From positions 1,862,237 to 1,926,236 of the forward strand of contig QANY01013337.1 of the NCBI GenBank assembly GCA_003255025.1: DNA of 64,000 nucleotides, written 5' to 3'. Position 1 is the stretch's first letter. Every line of letters starts with the position of its first letter. Positions 1 to 12,286 of the stretch are shown here, piece after piece. A program made the position numbers and the translations under genes. The notes beneath the pieces were generated by a model. It was not told the DNA's origin and ran no database searches. It saw only the letters and a program-made list of their open reading frames with translations. This DNA is from Datisca glomerata. Taxonomy: Eukaryota > Streptophyta > Magnoliopsida > Cucurbitales > Datiscaceae.

Positions 1-580
1 AACTCATTTTGAAAGATAATTTTTCATTCATCCCAAAATCAATTTTGATAAATTAATAGTCGATTTTGATGTACTTTCGGAGGAGAACTCAAATATATAA
101 AGACCTTACACTCTTACATAGTGGGTCTCATCTAAATTTTTTGCCCAAAATTGATCTACGAAATTGATGTACAAAATATTTAATTTTCCAACAGAATGAA
201 GAAGAAAAAACAGAACCAAGATGTAAATATAGGAACATGAAACATAGAAAGGAAAAAAAAAGAGAGGAGAGGGACGAGGGAGAGGGGCAAGGGAGAGGGA
301 CGAAAAGGAGAGGGTCGAGCTAACACTTGCTTGAAGAAAAACAAGAAAGGTTAGGAGACGAGCTACTTACGACAATGAGCTTAAACTTGATCAATGCGTG
401 TCTCATTATCTTTAATCCAATAAACTTACCAACTCTTAAAAAGAATAAGTAAACTGTCAGATCATTCTAATAGCATTGGAGTAACAATTGTTTTGACTTT
501 TTTTTTATTATTTTGATGCTCACGTAAAGTACACGACTCATTAAAAATTCCTGAAAATGGTTTTTTATAAATTATGTAAC
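1..580. other. AT-rich intergenic DNA, no gene seen
   Basis: No open frame resembles a known protein. A purine-rich stretch of A/G runs lies at about 250-320. Nothing else is recognisable. Confidence 0.5.
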
Positions 581-581
581 T

Positions 582-606
582 TATATATATATATATATAT
601 ATATAT
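582..606. repeat. (TA)n microsatellite next to an ambiguous base
   Basis: About twelve TA dinucleotides run up to an N at 607. The N probably marks an unresolved repeat length in the assembly. The short open frame across it is an artefact of the repeat. Confidence 0.9.
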
Positions 607-922
607 NACTGAAAGAGATTGGATCATTAGTTGAGATTCTATACCCATATAGTTTGTGAAGTGAGACAATTGCGCTATAATATTCTAACTCTTTCCTAAT
701 GAAAATCAAATGAAGTTGATTACTTGACCAAGGAATTATATTTTTGAGTAATCTATCTAGTTTTAATTGAAGGATTAACAAAGGAAGATTTTTAATTCAC
801 ACTAGTTGCCACTTTGGGCAACAATTATGTAGTAGTCTGGTCAAAGGAAGCCAACCGACAATGCATCCAAGCCATATATCCACAAGCTCAATCTAATTTG
901 AATCTAAATATTTTAGGGAAAT

Positions 923-1182
923 TTACGAATATTAACAAGAAATATATGTGCATTTTAGATAAACTAGTTAAATTACACGTGCAACGTAATATATACATTT
1001 TCATTATTATGATAATTTCTTATATGTTACTTGTTTGTATACATTTTTATTATTTCTTGTTAATTTCTTACGAATATTAACAAGAAATATATGTGCATTT
1101 TAGATAAACTAGTTAAATTACACGTGCAACGTAATATATACATTTTTATTATTATGATAATTTCTTATATGTTACTTGTTTA
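923..1182. repeat. Tandem duplication, period 145 bp
   Basis: The block starting ttacgaatattaacaagaaa at 923 recurs at 1068 and matches nearly perfectly to about 1182, giving 1.8 copies with very few differences. The duplication looks recent. The 88-codon open frame across it (814-1080) is a by-product. Confidence 0.9.
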
Positions 1183-1460
1183 TATAAATTAAAATTTAAA
1201 TAAAATACATTTATTAGTAAATAAAAGTAGAAAACTACAATTATAACTTTCATAAGCTTTACTCATTAAAATGTCTCCAATTAAGTTAATTATACTAGAA
1301 CATATGCATACACTCTATACAATTTTAGTTTAATTTTAATGTATTATTTCTTTGATTTTTATGTGATTAATGAACTAAAAACATATTTTACTCTTTTATT
1401 GATTATTGATTGAATTTTTCTATCATATTTCTTAGCGACGAAATAACTTAACATATTTCT

Positions 1461-2153
1461 TGTTGGAGAGAAAAAAACACACGGGCTAATGCCCACTTAG
1501 TAATATTTCTCAATAAGGTCCAATACTCTCATTTTTCGGGTAGGGATCATATTAAGTCCATACTGAAGACTCCTCCGTGACCGAAGTCACCATGATGACC
1601 GAGACACCCTCCACGACTAGATCGATGGACACAACCCCACCTATATTTACACTACCGAGATTACAAAGATGATGAGGTAATATCATACCTAGGCTCGTGG
1701 CTACTCGAGATAACCGATATCATTTTTCTGTCATGATAAAATATACTAATAAGTCATATAAGGAAATGATAGGCACACATCAAATCTATCAGACAATATC
1801 AATGGTTCTTAAAAATGATAAGATGATAACCAAAATATCATGATCATAAATATCTCCATGAATATATCATTCTTTATCAGAATAAGGAAGAAAATACATT
1901 GAACCTAGACGTTTGACTGATACAGAAAATCATTATTAATATATGATGATCCTCATTAAATGGTAAGCAATTCTCCACAAATACTAATTCTTCCTAAAAC
2001 ACTTTACTAACTTGATCATTGGAGTGCAGTAAGTGGAGCACCGTACCCACAGTGCCATGTCTACTGTTTTCACGATCTTTCTTGATTTTTACAGACTCCT
2101 GACGAATCATCAATCCCTCGACAATCGATGTTGTCTTATTTTTCGTATCAACA
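1461..2153 (+). repeat. 5' LTR of the gypsy element
   Basis: It starts TGTTGGAGAG and ends CGTATCAACA. It aligns with 16032-16595 over most of its length, sharing segments such as ccgaagtcaccatgatgac and gaaaatcattattaat. It contains about 130 bp (roughly 1610-1740) that the right LTR lacks. Confidence 0.85.
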
Positions 2154-2176
2154 GTTTAGGCCGTCTATAGGAACGT
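2154..2176 (+). other. Primer-binding-site region of the gypsy element
   Basis: Directly after the LTR comes gtttaggccgtctataggaa. It resembles the plant gypsy consensus TTTGGCGCCGTCTGTGGGAA with several substitutions. This supports both the LTR end and the plus orientation. Confidence 0.6.
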
Positions 2177-3217
2177 ACGTCTCCCTTTTTCAAAATTGAT
2201 CAAAAAGTAATCTTATTGAAAAAGAACGAGGAAAGATGAAGAAGAAAGTTTTTGATCGGCATGATAATTTGTTTCTGCCGAGCAAAGTCTGTTGTTGCCT
2301 GTAAATCAACCCCGTTTAAAAAGAAGAAAAATCTAGAACAGCTGCAGAATCCACAGATTCAGGGACGGCGAGAGCGTGGACAACCGCGAAGCACGACCAA
2401 CATCGACGACGACCAGCCCACGGGGAAGGCATCTTTCAGATCGTCGGACTCTTTCATCGGCGACAGTCTTCATCATCGAGTAAAAGGAGCCGCGAGAACC
2501 TTCTTTGTTACCGAACAAATGCTCTCAGATCTATGAAAAAATAAGAGTTTAGACTTTGATACACCAATAAATCGACTCAGACGGAGTTTTCCGGCATTTA
2601 AGCCATCGCCGGCCAAAAACGGAAGCCAGAAGCCTCCGCACGCGCCACCACGCGTCGGCGCCAGCGGCGGCTCACCATCCTTACCCGAGTTTAGCAGACC
2701 GGGTTAACCTGCCCGGATTCTAAAACGTTGGTCCATTAAACGAACCTAAGAGAGCTCACTAAAATGGCCTATGGGAAAGAGGAGAGGGCTTAGGAAGTCC
2801 AATGCACGCTGCCCAGCTTGGCATAAAGCTCCAGTTGCACATCAGGCGCAACATGCGGGTCGACCTGTGATCTGATGCGACCCGCGCTTGGCCAACCTAT
2901 TGGCCCATGGGCTTTGGGCCAAGTCTTCCCACCAACAAGCCCAGCGCCTTGCCTGCTCCTCACAGGCCCAATGCATTCTCATTCCTTCAAATGACCCAAT
3001 TAGCTCCTCCACATCAGTTTTGACATGTTCTGAATAAAATAAATGGTGGAGCAAATACGCAATAAATACAAACTTAAGGGAAGATTTATTTACGCACTAT
3101 AATTATTATTATTTATTTTATTTTAATCAATTTATTTTCTTATTATTTATTTTAATGTGATTAAATTACAAAAATCTCTTTAATTAATTTATAATATTTG
3201 ATATGCTATAATGTCAG
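2177..3217 (+). other. Decayed leader/gag region of the gypsy element
   Basis: No gag protein can be read. A GC-richer stretch (2340-2960) gives short open frames on both strands with no recognisable domain. Position between the primer-binding site and the pol remnants is the only reason to call it leader or gag. Confidence 0.4.
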
Positions 3218-3836
3218 GAGAATAATGTAATTATATGCATCAATATTATTTAATATCTTATATATGAGTGAGTTTTAAGATCAGGACGTGGACCACACAA
3301 CTCCCATAAGCATTATTCTAAATTTGTTATTCCCTCAAAATCATGAGTCACATCGATGATTTCCATTAAAATTATGAGAAAAATAATACAATAAATATTA
3401 TTTAGCATCTAGGACAAGAGCAAGTTTCAAGATTCGGAGGCAGACTATAAAGCTCAGATATGCATTATTTTAGATTTTTATTCTCTCAAAATTAAGAGTC
3501 ACATCGATGATCTTCATTAAATTTTCCAAGAGAATAATGCAATTATTTGCACCGATATTATTTAATATCTCAGACATGAGTAAGGTTCAAGATCGGGATG
3601 CGGGTCACACAACTCCGATCAGCATTATTATAAATTTGTTATTCCATCAAAATCGTGAGTCATATCGATGATCTCCATTAAAATTTGGAAGAAATAATAC
3701 AATAAATATTATTTAGCATTTTGGACAAGAGCAAGTTTCAAGATTCGAACGTAGACCACAAAGCTCGGGTCTGTATTATTTTAGATTTTTATTCTCTCAA
3801 AATGAAGAGTCACATTGATGATCTTCATTAAATTGT
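3218..3836 (+). repeat. Higher-order tandem repeat, A-B-A-B, 312-bp dimer
   Basis: Four related monomers of about 154-158 bp start near 3218, 3376, 3530 and 3688. Monomers 1 and 3 share a form with atattatttaatatct, and monomers 2 and 4 share aataaatattatttagcat. The repeating unit is therefore a 312-bp dimer. All four carry gagtcacat-gatgat-ttcattaaa segments. The array lies inside the gypsy element. Confidence 0.85.
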
Positions 3837-4109
3837 TTAGGTACGTTATTTATTATTTATGCTCAAATTTACTATTCTTTTCATGAATATTTTTTAAAGC
3901 ACTTTAATTTATTATGATATCAAGCATATAGTCACTATAAGCAACGAGATCCTAGAACATAATATAAAGTCCCATAATCTCTTAATTATATCACCATAAT
4001 ATCTTAGCACATGTTTTATGAATTGCTTAGGCCCACTTGATAGATGATATTAAACTTGAAATAAAGTATATATACATATAAATCTCCTAGGAATATAAGT
4101 GCAATTAAA

Positions 4110-4505
4110 ACATAAATTACGCAAATGTTCCCACAAGAGAGCAATCTTAATTATCAACATCCGAGAAGTCATAAATTACACAGTGGCTCCCACGAGAGTG
4201 CAAGCTCAATTATCAAGATCCGAGATGTCACAGATTATATAAATTCTTAGACGAGAGAGCAATCTTAATTATCAAGATCTGAGATGTCACAAGTGCTCCC
4301 ACGAGAGAATAAGCATAATTATCAAGATCTGAGAGGTCACAAATTATGAAAATGCTCATATGAGAGAGCTGACATAATTATCAAGACTAGAGAGGTCACA
4401 AATTACGCAAATGCTCATGTGAGACAATAAGCAAGACTCAAGAGGTCATAGATTATAAAAACGCTCTCGCGATAGAGCAAAAATAATTATGAAGACCTGA
4501 GAGGG
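4110..4505 (+). repeat. Minisatellite, about 59-bp unit, about 7 copies
   Basis: Degenerate copies follow the pattern cacaaattacgcaaatgctc - ccacgagagagcaa - taattatcaagatc - tgagaggt. Copies vary from about 50 to 60 bp through small indels. The array lies inside the gypsy element, just upstream of the pol remnant. Confidence 0.85.
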
Positions 4506-4515
4506 ACAACACGGT

Positions 4516-5195
4516 AAAAGAAAAGATAAATAATGGAAAGTGGAAGTTCTGTATAGGCTTCAACGACCCGAATAAAACATGCCCGAAGGACAACTTTCCT
4601 ACTCTAAAAATTAATCAATTGATGGATGATACAATGGGGAACGAGATACTCAGGCTCATAGATGCATTCTCCAGGTACGATCAAAGACTCATGCATCAAT
4701 AAGACCTAAAGAAGATGACCTTTGTCACTTAGAGGAAGACTCATTGCTACAAAGTCATGTCACTTAGACTGAAGAATGCAAGAACTGCCTATCATCGCTT
4801 AGTCTATAAAATGTTCCAAGAGTACATGAGGAAGATGATGGAATCGCTCAGAGAGTTTGACATGAGATACGAACCTCATACTGCATTTAAGGCTCATGCA
4901 CTTACTGACTTTGTGGAGATGATGCCACCCTAAGAGAAAAAGCACTCAGGCCGTACAGAATATGTCACGCAAGATGACACGATGGATATAAGCATGGGGA
5001 AAGAACATTCAGACATGGAAGGGGCTCTCAACGTGGATAGCTCTACAAACGCATGCGGAAGCAAAGCCGGATTAATACTTAAAACATCAGAGAAGACCAT
5101 AACTAAAAGGGTGACGCATTTCGCATTCAGGATATCAAACAATGAAGTCGAATATGAAACTTTTTTTGGATGTCAAAGGAGATTCTCAAGCTAGA
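4516..5195 (+). pseudogene. Gypsy pol remnant: reverse transcriptase fused to additional RNase H
   Basis: Translated with stops, the left part reads like the gypsy reverse transcriptase fingers (segments KWKFCIGFNDPNKTCPKDNF and RLIDAFSRYDQ, then HCYKVMSLRLKNA). After KMFQEYMRKMME it passes directly into REFDMRYEPHTAFKAHALTD, which in Tat elements lies just before the extra RNase H. The palm with the YVDD catalytic motif has therefore been deleted. The RNase H part (4982-5194) has VDSSTNACGSKAGLIL and FRISNNEVEYETFF, resembling the VDGASN...GAGIVL and ASNNEAEYEAL motifs of this family. It ends abruptly and no integrase follows. At least three in-frame stops make it inactive. Confidence 0.85.
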
Positions 5196-5329
5196 CACAA
5201 GGATGAGAGCAAATCATAGAAAAGTTCTAAAAGTAAAGGAAGAATTCAAATAGTGATCCGTAGAGCAGCTATCCCGAACACACGAGATGATTGGATGAAA
5301 AACCTTGATAAAAGCCACGACCGCCGAGA

Positions 5330-5550
5330 CTTCCTACTCACCAAAGATAACTAGAAGAAAAGACCCTATATACGGCAAAAGGACCACGAATGTATTTCGT
5401 GGCACCCAAGGACATAAAATGCTCAGACGAAAGACCTCAGCCAAGGTGACGGCCTAACAAGGCATTTTGATCACTAATGATGATCTGGAGAAAGACCCTA
5501 CATCAGGTAAAAGGACTATGAAAGTATCTCGTAGCACCTAAGGTCAAAAG
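5330..5550 (+). repeat. 131-bp tandem repeat, left part, interrupted by Copia-1
   Basis: Units carry gaaaagaccctatata-ggcaaaaggaccacgaa-gtatttcgtggcacc, then gacgaaagacctcagccaagg, then ggcctaacaaggcat. Two units start at about 5359 and 5491. The array stops exactly at the Copia-1 LTR (5551) and resumes after the other LTR at about 13935. Confidence 0.85.
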
Positions 5551-7384
5551 TGTTGGAACAAGTTTTAAATTTGAAGAAAAATCATTGAACCACGAATAGT
5601 TTATGGGCGGAATATCAAAAAATTTACATCAACTAATTTAATCATATTAAATATTAAAACTATACATCCGATTATGCATACAAGATTAAACTTATTCAAA
5701 AGAGGTAGAAATAATTTATTTCTTTTCATTGTATTGAAGACTTTCTGATTTGGTGGAATCCTTATTAAATGCTCTGCGTTCTTCGATCATAAAATTCAAG
5801 AACTTCAATTAGTCTTCGCACCAACAACCACTCGTAGGATTCAGAAGTATATCTCGCAAGGACGTCGTTAAGAATTGAGTGTGAGCTCTCAAAACAACTG
5901 AAGAAAAAAAACAAATTTTTCTCTTCCTTTGGTGATTTCAGCGGCAAGCACTAGGAGGGGAGAGAGAAACCTTTTTTCTGCTATATCTGATTAGGGTTGT
6001 GTCAACACACTTATGTTAGGGAGGCAACCCTAATTTTAGAATTTTCACATATACCCCATATATGTATAATTTCTGAAATTCACCCCCTTATTCTTTACTA
6101 TTGTAAAAAATTACATATATCCCAAAAGTCAATATTGTGTCCAACTTAATCAATTCAAATTGATCTCCATCAATTAATTTTTCTTATTGACTAATTATTC
6201 AATAATTAAAAAATAATAAATTAATTAATTTGAACATCAATTAATTACTCTTCATTAATAAAGTGACAACACGTATCATATACGAGTTGAGGAAATACAA
6301 CTGAGCTCAAAATTCATTTTGGTCCAATTCATGTTGTTTATTCTATTCCTGTCCTTATGAGCTACTCTTGAGATCAAATGGACCCACATGAATAAAGTTA
6401 TAGGATTTAAATACCCGATAAATTTTATCTCCATAAATTTCTGACCTATTTAATTCTGACACTGTACACTCCGCTATAGGTTCGATGCCGAATCAACTCT
6501 CAATTCATGCGCGCTACATTTTTTTGGTGCAAATAAACACTTTTATTTCACGGTCCACAAAATATTTTAAAATATTATCCTTTGTGAATATCAGTAACAA
6601 GAGAAGGATGTAAAATTACCATTTTACCCCTATTGTTATTATTTCATTGACTCATTTATTGACTGTGAATAAGAAAGACATAACAGTGAATTGTCTCATA
6701 CAATTCACAAGTCTTATTCAATGACTCATTTCATTGAATACTTGGCCAAGTTAATTTATTCACCTACTCATTAGTAAAGCATAAGGTGATATTGATGATT
6801 TTACAATCTAACCACGAATTTTCATATTTGTGAATCATGCAACTTCAACATAGTTGAATTACGATCCCAATAGCTGATGTATTGTCTGACAATTCGAACT
6901 CACTCATTTGGCATATCAAAGACCGAAAGTAACTAAGTTAAGCTTCGTATTCACCTACGGACAAATGAAATTATGAAAATACCCTTAAGGCGTAACGATT
7001 AGATTTAGAGCTAATTTGTTACTGGTCTATTCACAACATGTTCCAGAACATGCCTAGGTCAATCTTTAGAGTCTCCACTTCCATACCCCAAGACTGGCAT
7101 CTTTTGATTCAACCTAACAGTCATAATCAGACTCGATTGCCTAGCCGATCCTAAGATTGCGAATATCGTTCTGAATTATCTTAGAAGTGTTTATCTGGAA
7201 GACCCCTATGTCTTTACTCTTCTTACATTGACAATAGTTTTGGGACTTGAGCAAATTATAAACACATTTTAATTAATAGGAAACTTTCGTTCATTCATTA
7301 AATTCAGTGATACAAAATGTTTGAGAAATAACTAAGTGCGCATAAATAGTTATTACACCTTACTTTATGGACATAATTCTAACA
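5551..7384 (-). repeat. Copia-1 3' LTR
   Basis: It runs from TGTTGGAACAAG to ATTCTAACA, about 1.83 kb. The adjacent internal sequence atctcccatttggac is the complement of a polypurine tract, which makes this the 3' LTR of a minus-strand element. Confidence 0.9.
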
Positions 7385-7399
7385 ATCTCCCATTTGGAC

Positions 7400-8990
7400 T
7401 AAAGTAGGTGTGTATAATGTCATATCCCCATGCCCTCTAGATGACCATCAAATACTTTACTACTAAGGTCTTCGTGAATGGATCTGTCAGGTTATTGACC
7501 GTCGATATGTGTGTAACTACAACATCTCCACGTTGAACAGTCTCACTTATCAGGTGATAATTAGCTCTATGTGCTTAGATATTTTATGTCTCCTTGATTC
7601 CTTTGAGTTTTCTACAACCCCACTCTTATCACAATAAAGTGTTATGGGCTTGTCAGCTTCGGACACAACTTCCAGAGTCTTCAAGAATTTTCTAAGCATA
7701 CAACCTCCTTTCTAGTTTCACAAGCTGCCACATATTCAACGTTCATGGTAGAATCAACAATGCAAGATTACTTGATACTTCTCCATATAACTGCTCCACC
7801 GTTTAGGATGAATACCGATCCTGAAGTGGACCTCCTAGAATCCTTGTCTGCTTGAAAATTCAAGTCAGTATACCCCATCATATTTAGGTCAGTACTTGAA
7901 TACACAAGCATATAGTTCCTTATTCTCCTAATATACTTAAGGATATACTTGACCACATTCTAGTGCTCGATTTCAGGATTAGATTGAAAATGACTCACCA
8001 CGTCCACGGCATAGCTGATGTCTGGCCTGGTGTAAAGCATCACATACATGAGACTTCCTATGAATGAGGCATAAGGAATCTTTCTCATGTCTTCCTCTTC
8101 TTGAGGAGTCTTGGAAGACGTCTCCTTGGAGAGGTTGACTCTATGTCTGAAAGGAAGATATCCCTTCTTAGATTTTTTCATACTGAAATGATCCATCACC
8201 TTATCAATATAAGATGCTTGAGAGAGTGTCAATTGTCTGTTCTTCAGATCTTGAAAGATCTGAATACCTAGGAAAAATGCAGCTTCTCCAAGATCCTTCA
8301 TCTACGTACAATACTAGAAAAACCAGTTTCCCTTCTTGTAACAGCTTATGCACACATGGTTCATCCACTAACTGTTCAAAACCAAAGTTCTTAAAAAAAT
8401 TCGAATATAATATTCCACGACCGTGACGCTTGCTTCGGTCTATAAATGGACTTCAACAGTTCACAAACCTTTCCCTCTTGGCATTTCTCCATGAACCTGC
8501 CTGGTTGAGCCATATAAATGCGCTCTTCAAGATATTCATTCAAAAAAGCAATCTTGACGTCCATATGCCAGATTTCATAATTGAGGGTAGCAACAATGGA
8601 CATGAGGATTCAGATGAATTTAAGTATGTCCACCGACGAGAATGTATCTTCATTGTCTATACCTTCCTTTTGGGTGTAGCCCTTTATTACTAGCCTAGCT
8701 TTGAATGTCTCCACATTCACATCCAGACCTCTTTTTTTCTTATAAATCAATTTACACTCTACATGTTTTACCCATTCAGGAGGATCTATAAGTTTCTAGA
8801 CTCCGTTCGAGTACATAAAATATATCTTAACGTTCATGGCTTCTTGCCATTGGTTTGTTTTAGGACTAACCATGGCTTGGGAGTAGGAAACAAGTTTATC
8901 ATCATCCTTATCTAAGACTGTTGTTAAGGCATCTCCATAAGACATGTATCTGTTAGGCTATTTCACAACCCTCCCACTACGTCGAGGCTC
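7400..8990 (-). pseudogene. Copia-1 reverse transcriptase and RNase H remnant
   Basis: Read on the minus strand from about 8990 down to 7400. The RT part (8603-8391) shows ATLNYEIWHMDVKIAFLNEY, EERIYMAQPGRF and KVCELLKSIYRPKQASRSWN, which are the Copia RT fingers and palm. The next open stretch (8301-7960) has MKDLGEAAFFLGIQIFQD and YTRPDISYAVDVVS. The RNase H start (7956-7768) has DSRRSTSGSVFILNGGAVIW. The catalytic YVDD region, expected at about 8302-8390, is damaged, and several frameshifts and stops separate the pieces. Confidence 0.88.
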
Positions 8991-9059
8991 CATAGGCTCT
9001 TGCCCCAGCTGTAGTTCTTCCATTATTGAATCAGAAACATTTCCTAATTAGCGAGTCGG

Positions 9060-10050
9060 TGTCCTCCCACTCAATAATTCCTATAACATAAGAGTGCTCC
9101 TCGGCTCCACACTTCTCATATAGTCTTCTTCAAGAAAATGAGCATTTGTACTAACAAACATTTTCTTGTCAGTCGAACTATCAAAGACATACTCATTCGT
9201 TCCTTTGAGATATCCTACAAACATGCATAATTCTGATTGACTAACTAACTTGCATGTCTTTTGTTTTAGAACATGTCCTGGACACCCACATATTCTAAAG
9301 TGGTTAACGGATGACTTTCATCCATTCTATCTTTAATATGGAGTGCCAGGCACTATCTTCGATGGAACTTGGTTCAAAATGTTTGTTGTTGTTTCCAAGG
9401 CGTATCCCCAGAACGAATCTGGGAGGGATGAGTAACTCATTATGGATCTAACCATATGCATCAGAGTTCGATTCTTTCTCTCTGGCACATCATTCTATTC
9501 TGGAGTGCCAGGTGGTGCATGTTGAGAAAAAAATACCTTCCTCCTTAAGAAAGTCTTCAAACTCTCCTAGCAAGTACTCTCCACCATGATCAGATCGTAA
9601 TGTTTTGATTTGCTTCTCTATTTGATTTTCGACAATAGCCTTGTACTTTTTGAACTTTTCAAAGGTTTCAAACTTTTGGTGCATTAGATAAACATGTCCA
9701 AAACGTAAGTTGTCATCAGTGAAGGTTACAAAATATTCATAAGCTCCTCTTGCTTAGATATTCAATGGCCCATATACATCACTATGTACGAGTTCGAGAC
9801 ATTGAGTGGCTCTTTCACCTTTCATTGAAAAGTATCTCTTAATCAGTTTGCCTTCTATACATGATTCATATGTGGGTAGTGATCCCGCACTTAGAGTTTG
9901 CAATGAACCATCCTTTGTAAGTCTTTTAATCCTGTCCAGGCTAATGTGGACAAGATGTAAGTGCCACAAATAGGCTAGATCAGTTGATTCAGACTTCAAC
10001 CTTTTACCATCCCTTTGTGAATCAACATTTACTTCAGTGTCACATATCAT
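9060..10050 (-). pseudogene. Copia-1 integrase remnant
   Basis: The minus-strand segment 10050-9754 contains a gag-pre-integrase zinc-binding pattern (LWHLHLVHISLDRIKRL, then CIEGK) and the start of the catalytic core (LELVHSDVYGPLNI). After a frameshift, 9684-9490 continues with KTLRSDHGGEYLLGEFEDFL, the third part of the D,D(35)E core. The rest of the integrase and the linker to RT (9490-9060) are readable only in pieces with stops. Confidence 0.85.
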
Positions 10051-10289
10051 TGGAACTATTAGTTTTCCATGTTCTCAATTCCTTTACATTTTGTTTTGTT
10101 GCAAATTCCAATTTGAGTATAAAATTATCTTTTTCCCTACATATGGATTTCATACATTACGGAGTTAGGTAAAATTTCATGTGATTCAGTAAACATAATA
10201 TAAATTCTATCATTGCTATGTTGTTGTTGCAATATATTGCTAACAGAAGCCAAGATATAATATCTGGTTATCTCATCAGAATGTAGTCA

Positions 10290-10445
10290 AGAAGCATAAA
10301 TGTCATTTCCTCTTGTCGATTCAGCAATAGGCTCCAGGGGTGGTGAGCACAAACTTGTGCTTTACCGTCAGTACGATATCAAGATTACGTTTCCAATCCA
10401 CATAATTTTCACCAATAAGTTTGTTCACGTTTAAGATAGTTGAGA
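10290..10445 (-). pseudogene. Copia-1 gag N-terminal remnant
   Basis: The minus strand reads GENYVDWKRNLDIVLTVKHK then FVLTTP, the conserved N-terminus of Copia gag. The frame stops soon after, and integrase sequence begins within about 250 bp. The nucleic-acid-binding part of gag and the protease have been lost by deletion. Confidence 0.75.
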
Positions 10446-12286
10446 GTGTGGATAATGATATGATTACTGAATATAATAAATAAAATAAATACTCAATCAT
10501 TTATGAAAGTATGATGCATGATGCAAATACTTAAGTATTTAAAAATCCAATAAAAAATATTTCTTTCATGATATTACGATCAACAACGATAGCTTGTCTC
10601 ATCTAAGGATAACGTCCAAGTTACCTCCTATCGCATCGAGACTCCTCTCGTTTGGTTAACGTTTCTCAAGATGTCACTACATCTAGCTTAACCAATCAAC
10701 AATTATTTTGGTCATCTTAGCCCCATTGACTAGCCCCTATAAGGGATTCCAATGTGCTTCGGTCAAAGTGTTTAACCAATGCATCAACTTTAAAGGTTGC
10801 CATGAACTAACAGTCTGTCTTCAGACGGTCCTGCCTCACCATTTCCTTTACAAGTTTTAACTTCTTAAGTAACGTGATGACTCAAATTGACACGATTCTC
10901 AAGTTTCTCTCACAGACGAGAGGACTGCTAGGGCGGCTCTAAACAATTCCTCGTGTCACGATCAAGTTTGCGAGGGACCTTGGGAACGTTTCAACATAAA
11001 TGACCATCCCACTTAGTTTTTAGAAAAATAGATTTTCCGTTATTTTTTCAAAAATTATAACTCTTTATTTATTTGAAAAAAAACAATTTTCAAAAATTAT
11101 AAACCTTTATAAAATTTAAATCTCAATTTAAAATTTATAGATTTTATAAAATTCACATTGTATTTAAATAATATACAATTATAAATTAAACTACAATGAT
11201 GCATGGACATGCTACATGACATTTTGATATTGACATATTCCTATTTTTATATGTCATGTTATATAATTATGCGAGATTAATAATAAATCATCCATTAAAA
11301 ATTAACATCTCAATTAGCTCATTTCTAATCACAACCCCCAAAAAATAATAAATAAATTATAATTAATTTAAATACTAGTCTTCATGGTTTCTGTAATAGA
11401 CTCATTGTCTTTCAGGAAGTTCTACCAATTTTGTAACTATTTACAACAGTGCAGTCCCAATTTTAAAATTTCAAATTTTGATGAAAACCCTTTAATTAAG
11501 GAAAAATATTTTCCTAGTTAAATAATCCCTTTAAAATCTTTTTAAAATTTAAAATTCAAAAGATAAAAAGATAAATGAATAATTATCTTTTAAATTTAAA
11601 ATTCAACAGATAAAATGGATAATTATCCTTTTGAATTCAAAATCCAAAAGATAAAAGGATAAAATATATAATTATCTTTTAAAATCAAATCCCAAAAGAT
11701 AAAATGGATAATTATCTTTTAAATATCTGATACCATATCTTTTGAACTTTAATTATCTTTTATCCTTTTAAAGTTCAAAATTTTAAAGATAAAAGATTAT
11801 ATTAGGGTTTTTACGAAACATCACAGAGTTTCATAAACCATAATTGTTATCACTTGGTGTTTAACAAACCCTAAATCACCACACATGGCACTGCAATGGA
11901 CCGCACAAGGCGGCGCGACATGGTGGCGGGTGGCGGAAGTAGCAGCGTCGATCGGTGATCGCATCGGCGGCGACTACGACAGCGATGTCAGCGGTTTCGA
12001 TGGTGACTTTTCGAGGCGGCGAAGGATTACATGGAATTTTAAAAAAAATACAACTTTTACGAGAAAATAAATTACCTAAAATCCTATGCCTCAATTTTGG
12101 CGTACATCAATTCTATAATTAAAAATCAAAACACCTAAAGCCAATAAATCGAGATCCATTCATAAAACACATTCAAAACAACTATGAATCTACCGTAAAA
12201 AAATATGTCAATATCACAACATCCAATGATACATACGTTTAATCACAAAATATGAATAATCAAGAAGTTAAGGCTCTAATACAAAG
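10446..12286 (-). other. Copia-1 5' leader (untranslated), with primer-binding site
   Basis: About 1.8 kb without a convincing frame. A run of AT-rich imperfect repeats (agataaaa-ggataattatctttt) lies at 11560-11790. The primer-binding site (reverse complement) is at 12272-12284. A GC-rich patch at 11880-12020 has short open frames on both strands with no recognisable protein. Confidence 0.6.

Noticed and set aside
814..1080. 88-codon open frame
   Set aside because: It spans a recent AT-rich tandem duplication and has no recognisable motif.
2252..2536. 94-codon open frame and its antisense partner
   Set aside because: It lies in the leader/gag zone of the gypsy element, with no gag motif and open frames on both strands, as expected for a GC-richer patch.
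4110..4505. CRISPR-like regular repeats
   Set aside because: Repeats are degenerate, contiguous and without unique spacers, and the genome is a plant nuclear one. It is a minisatellite within a retrotransposon.
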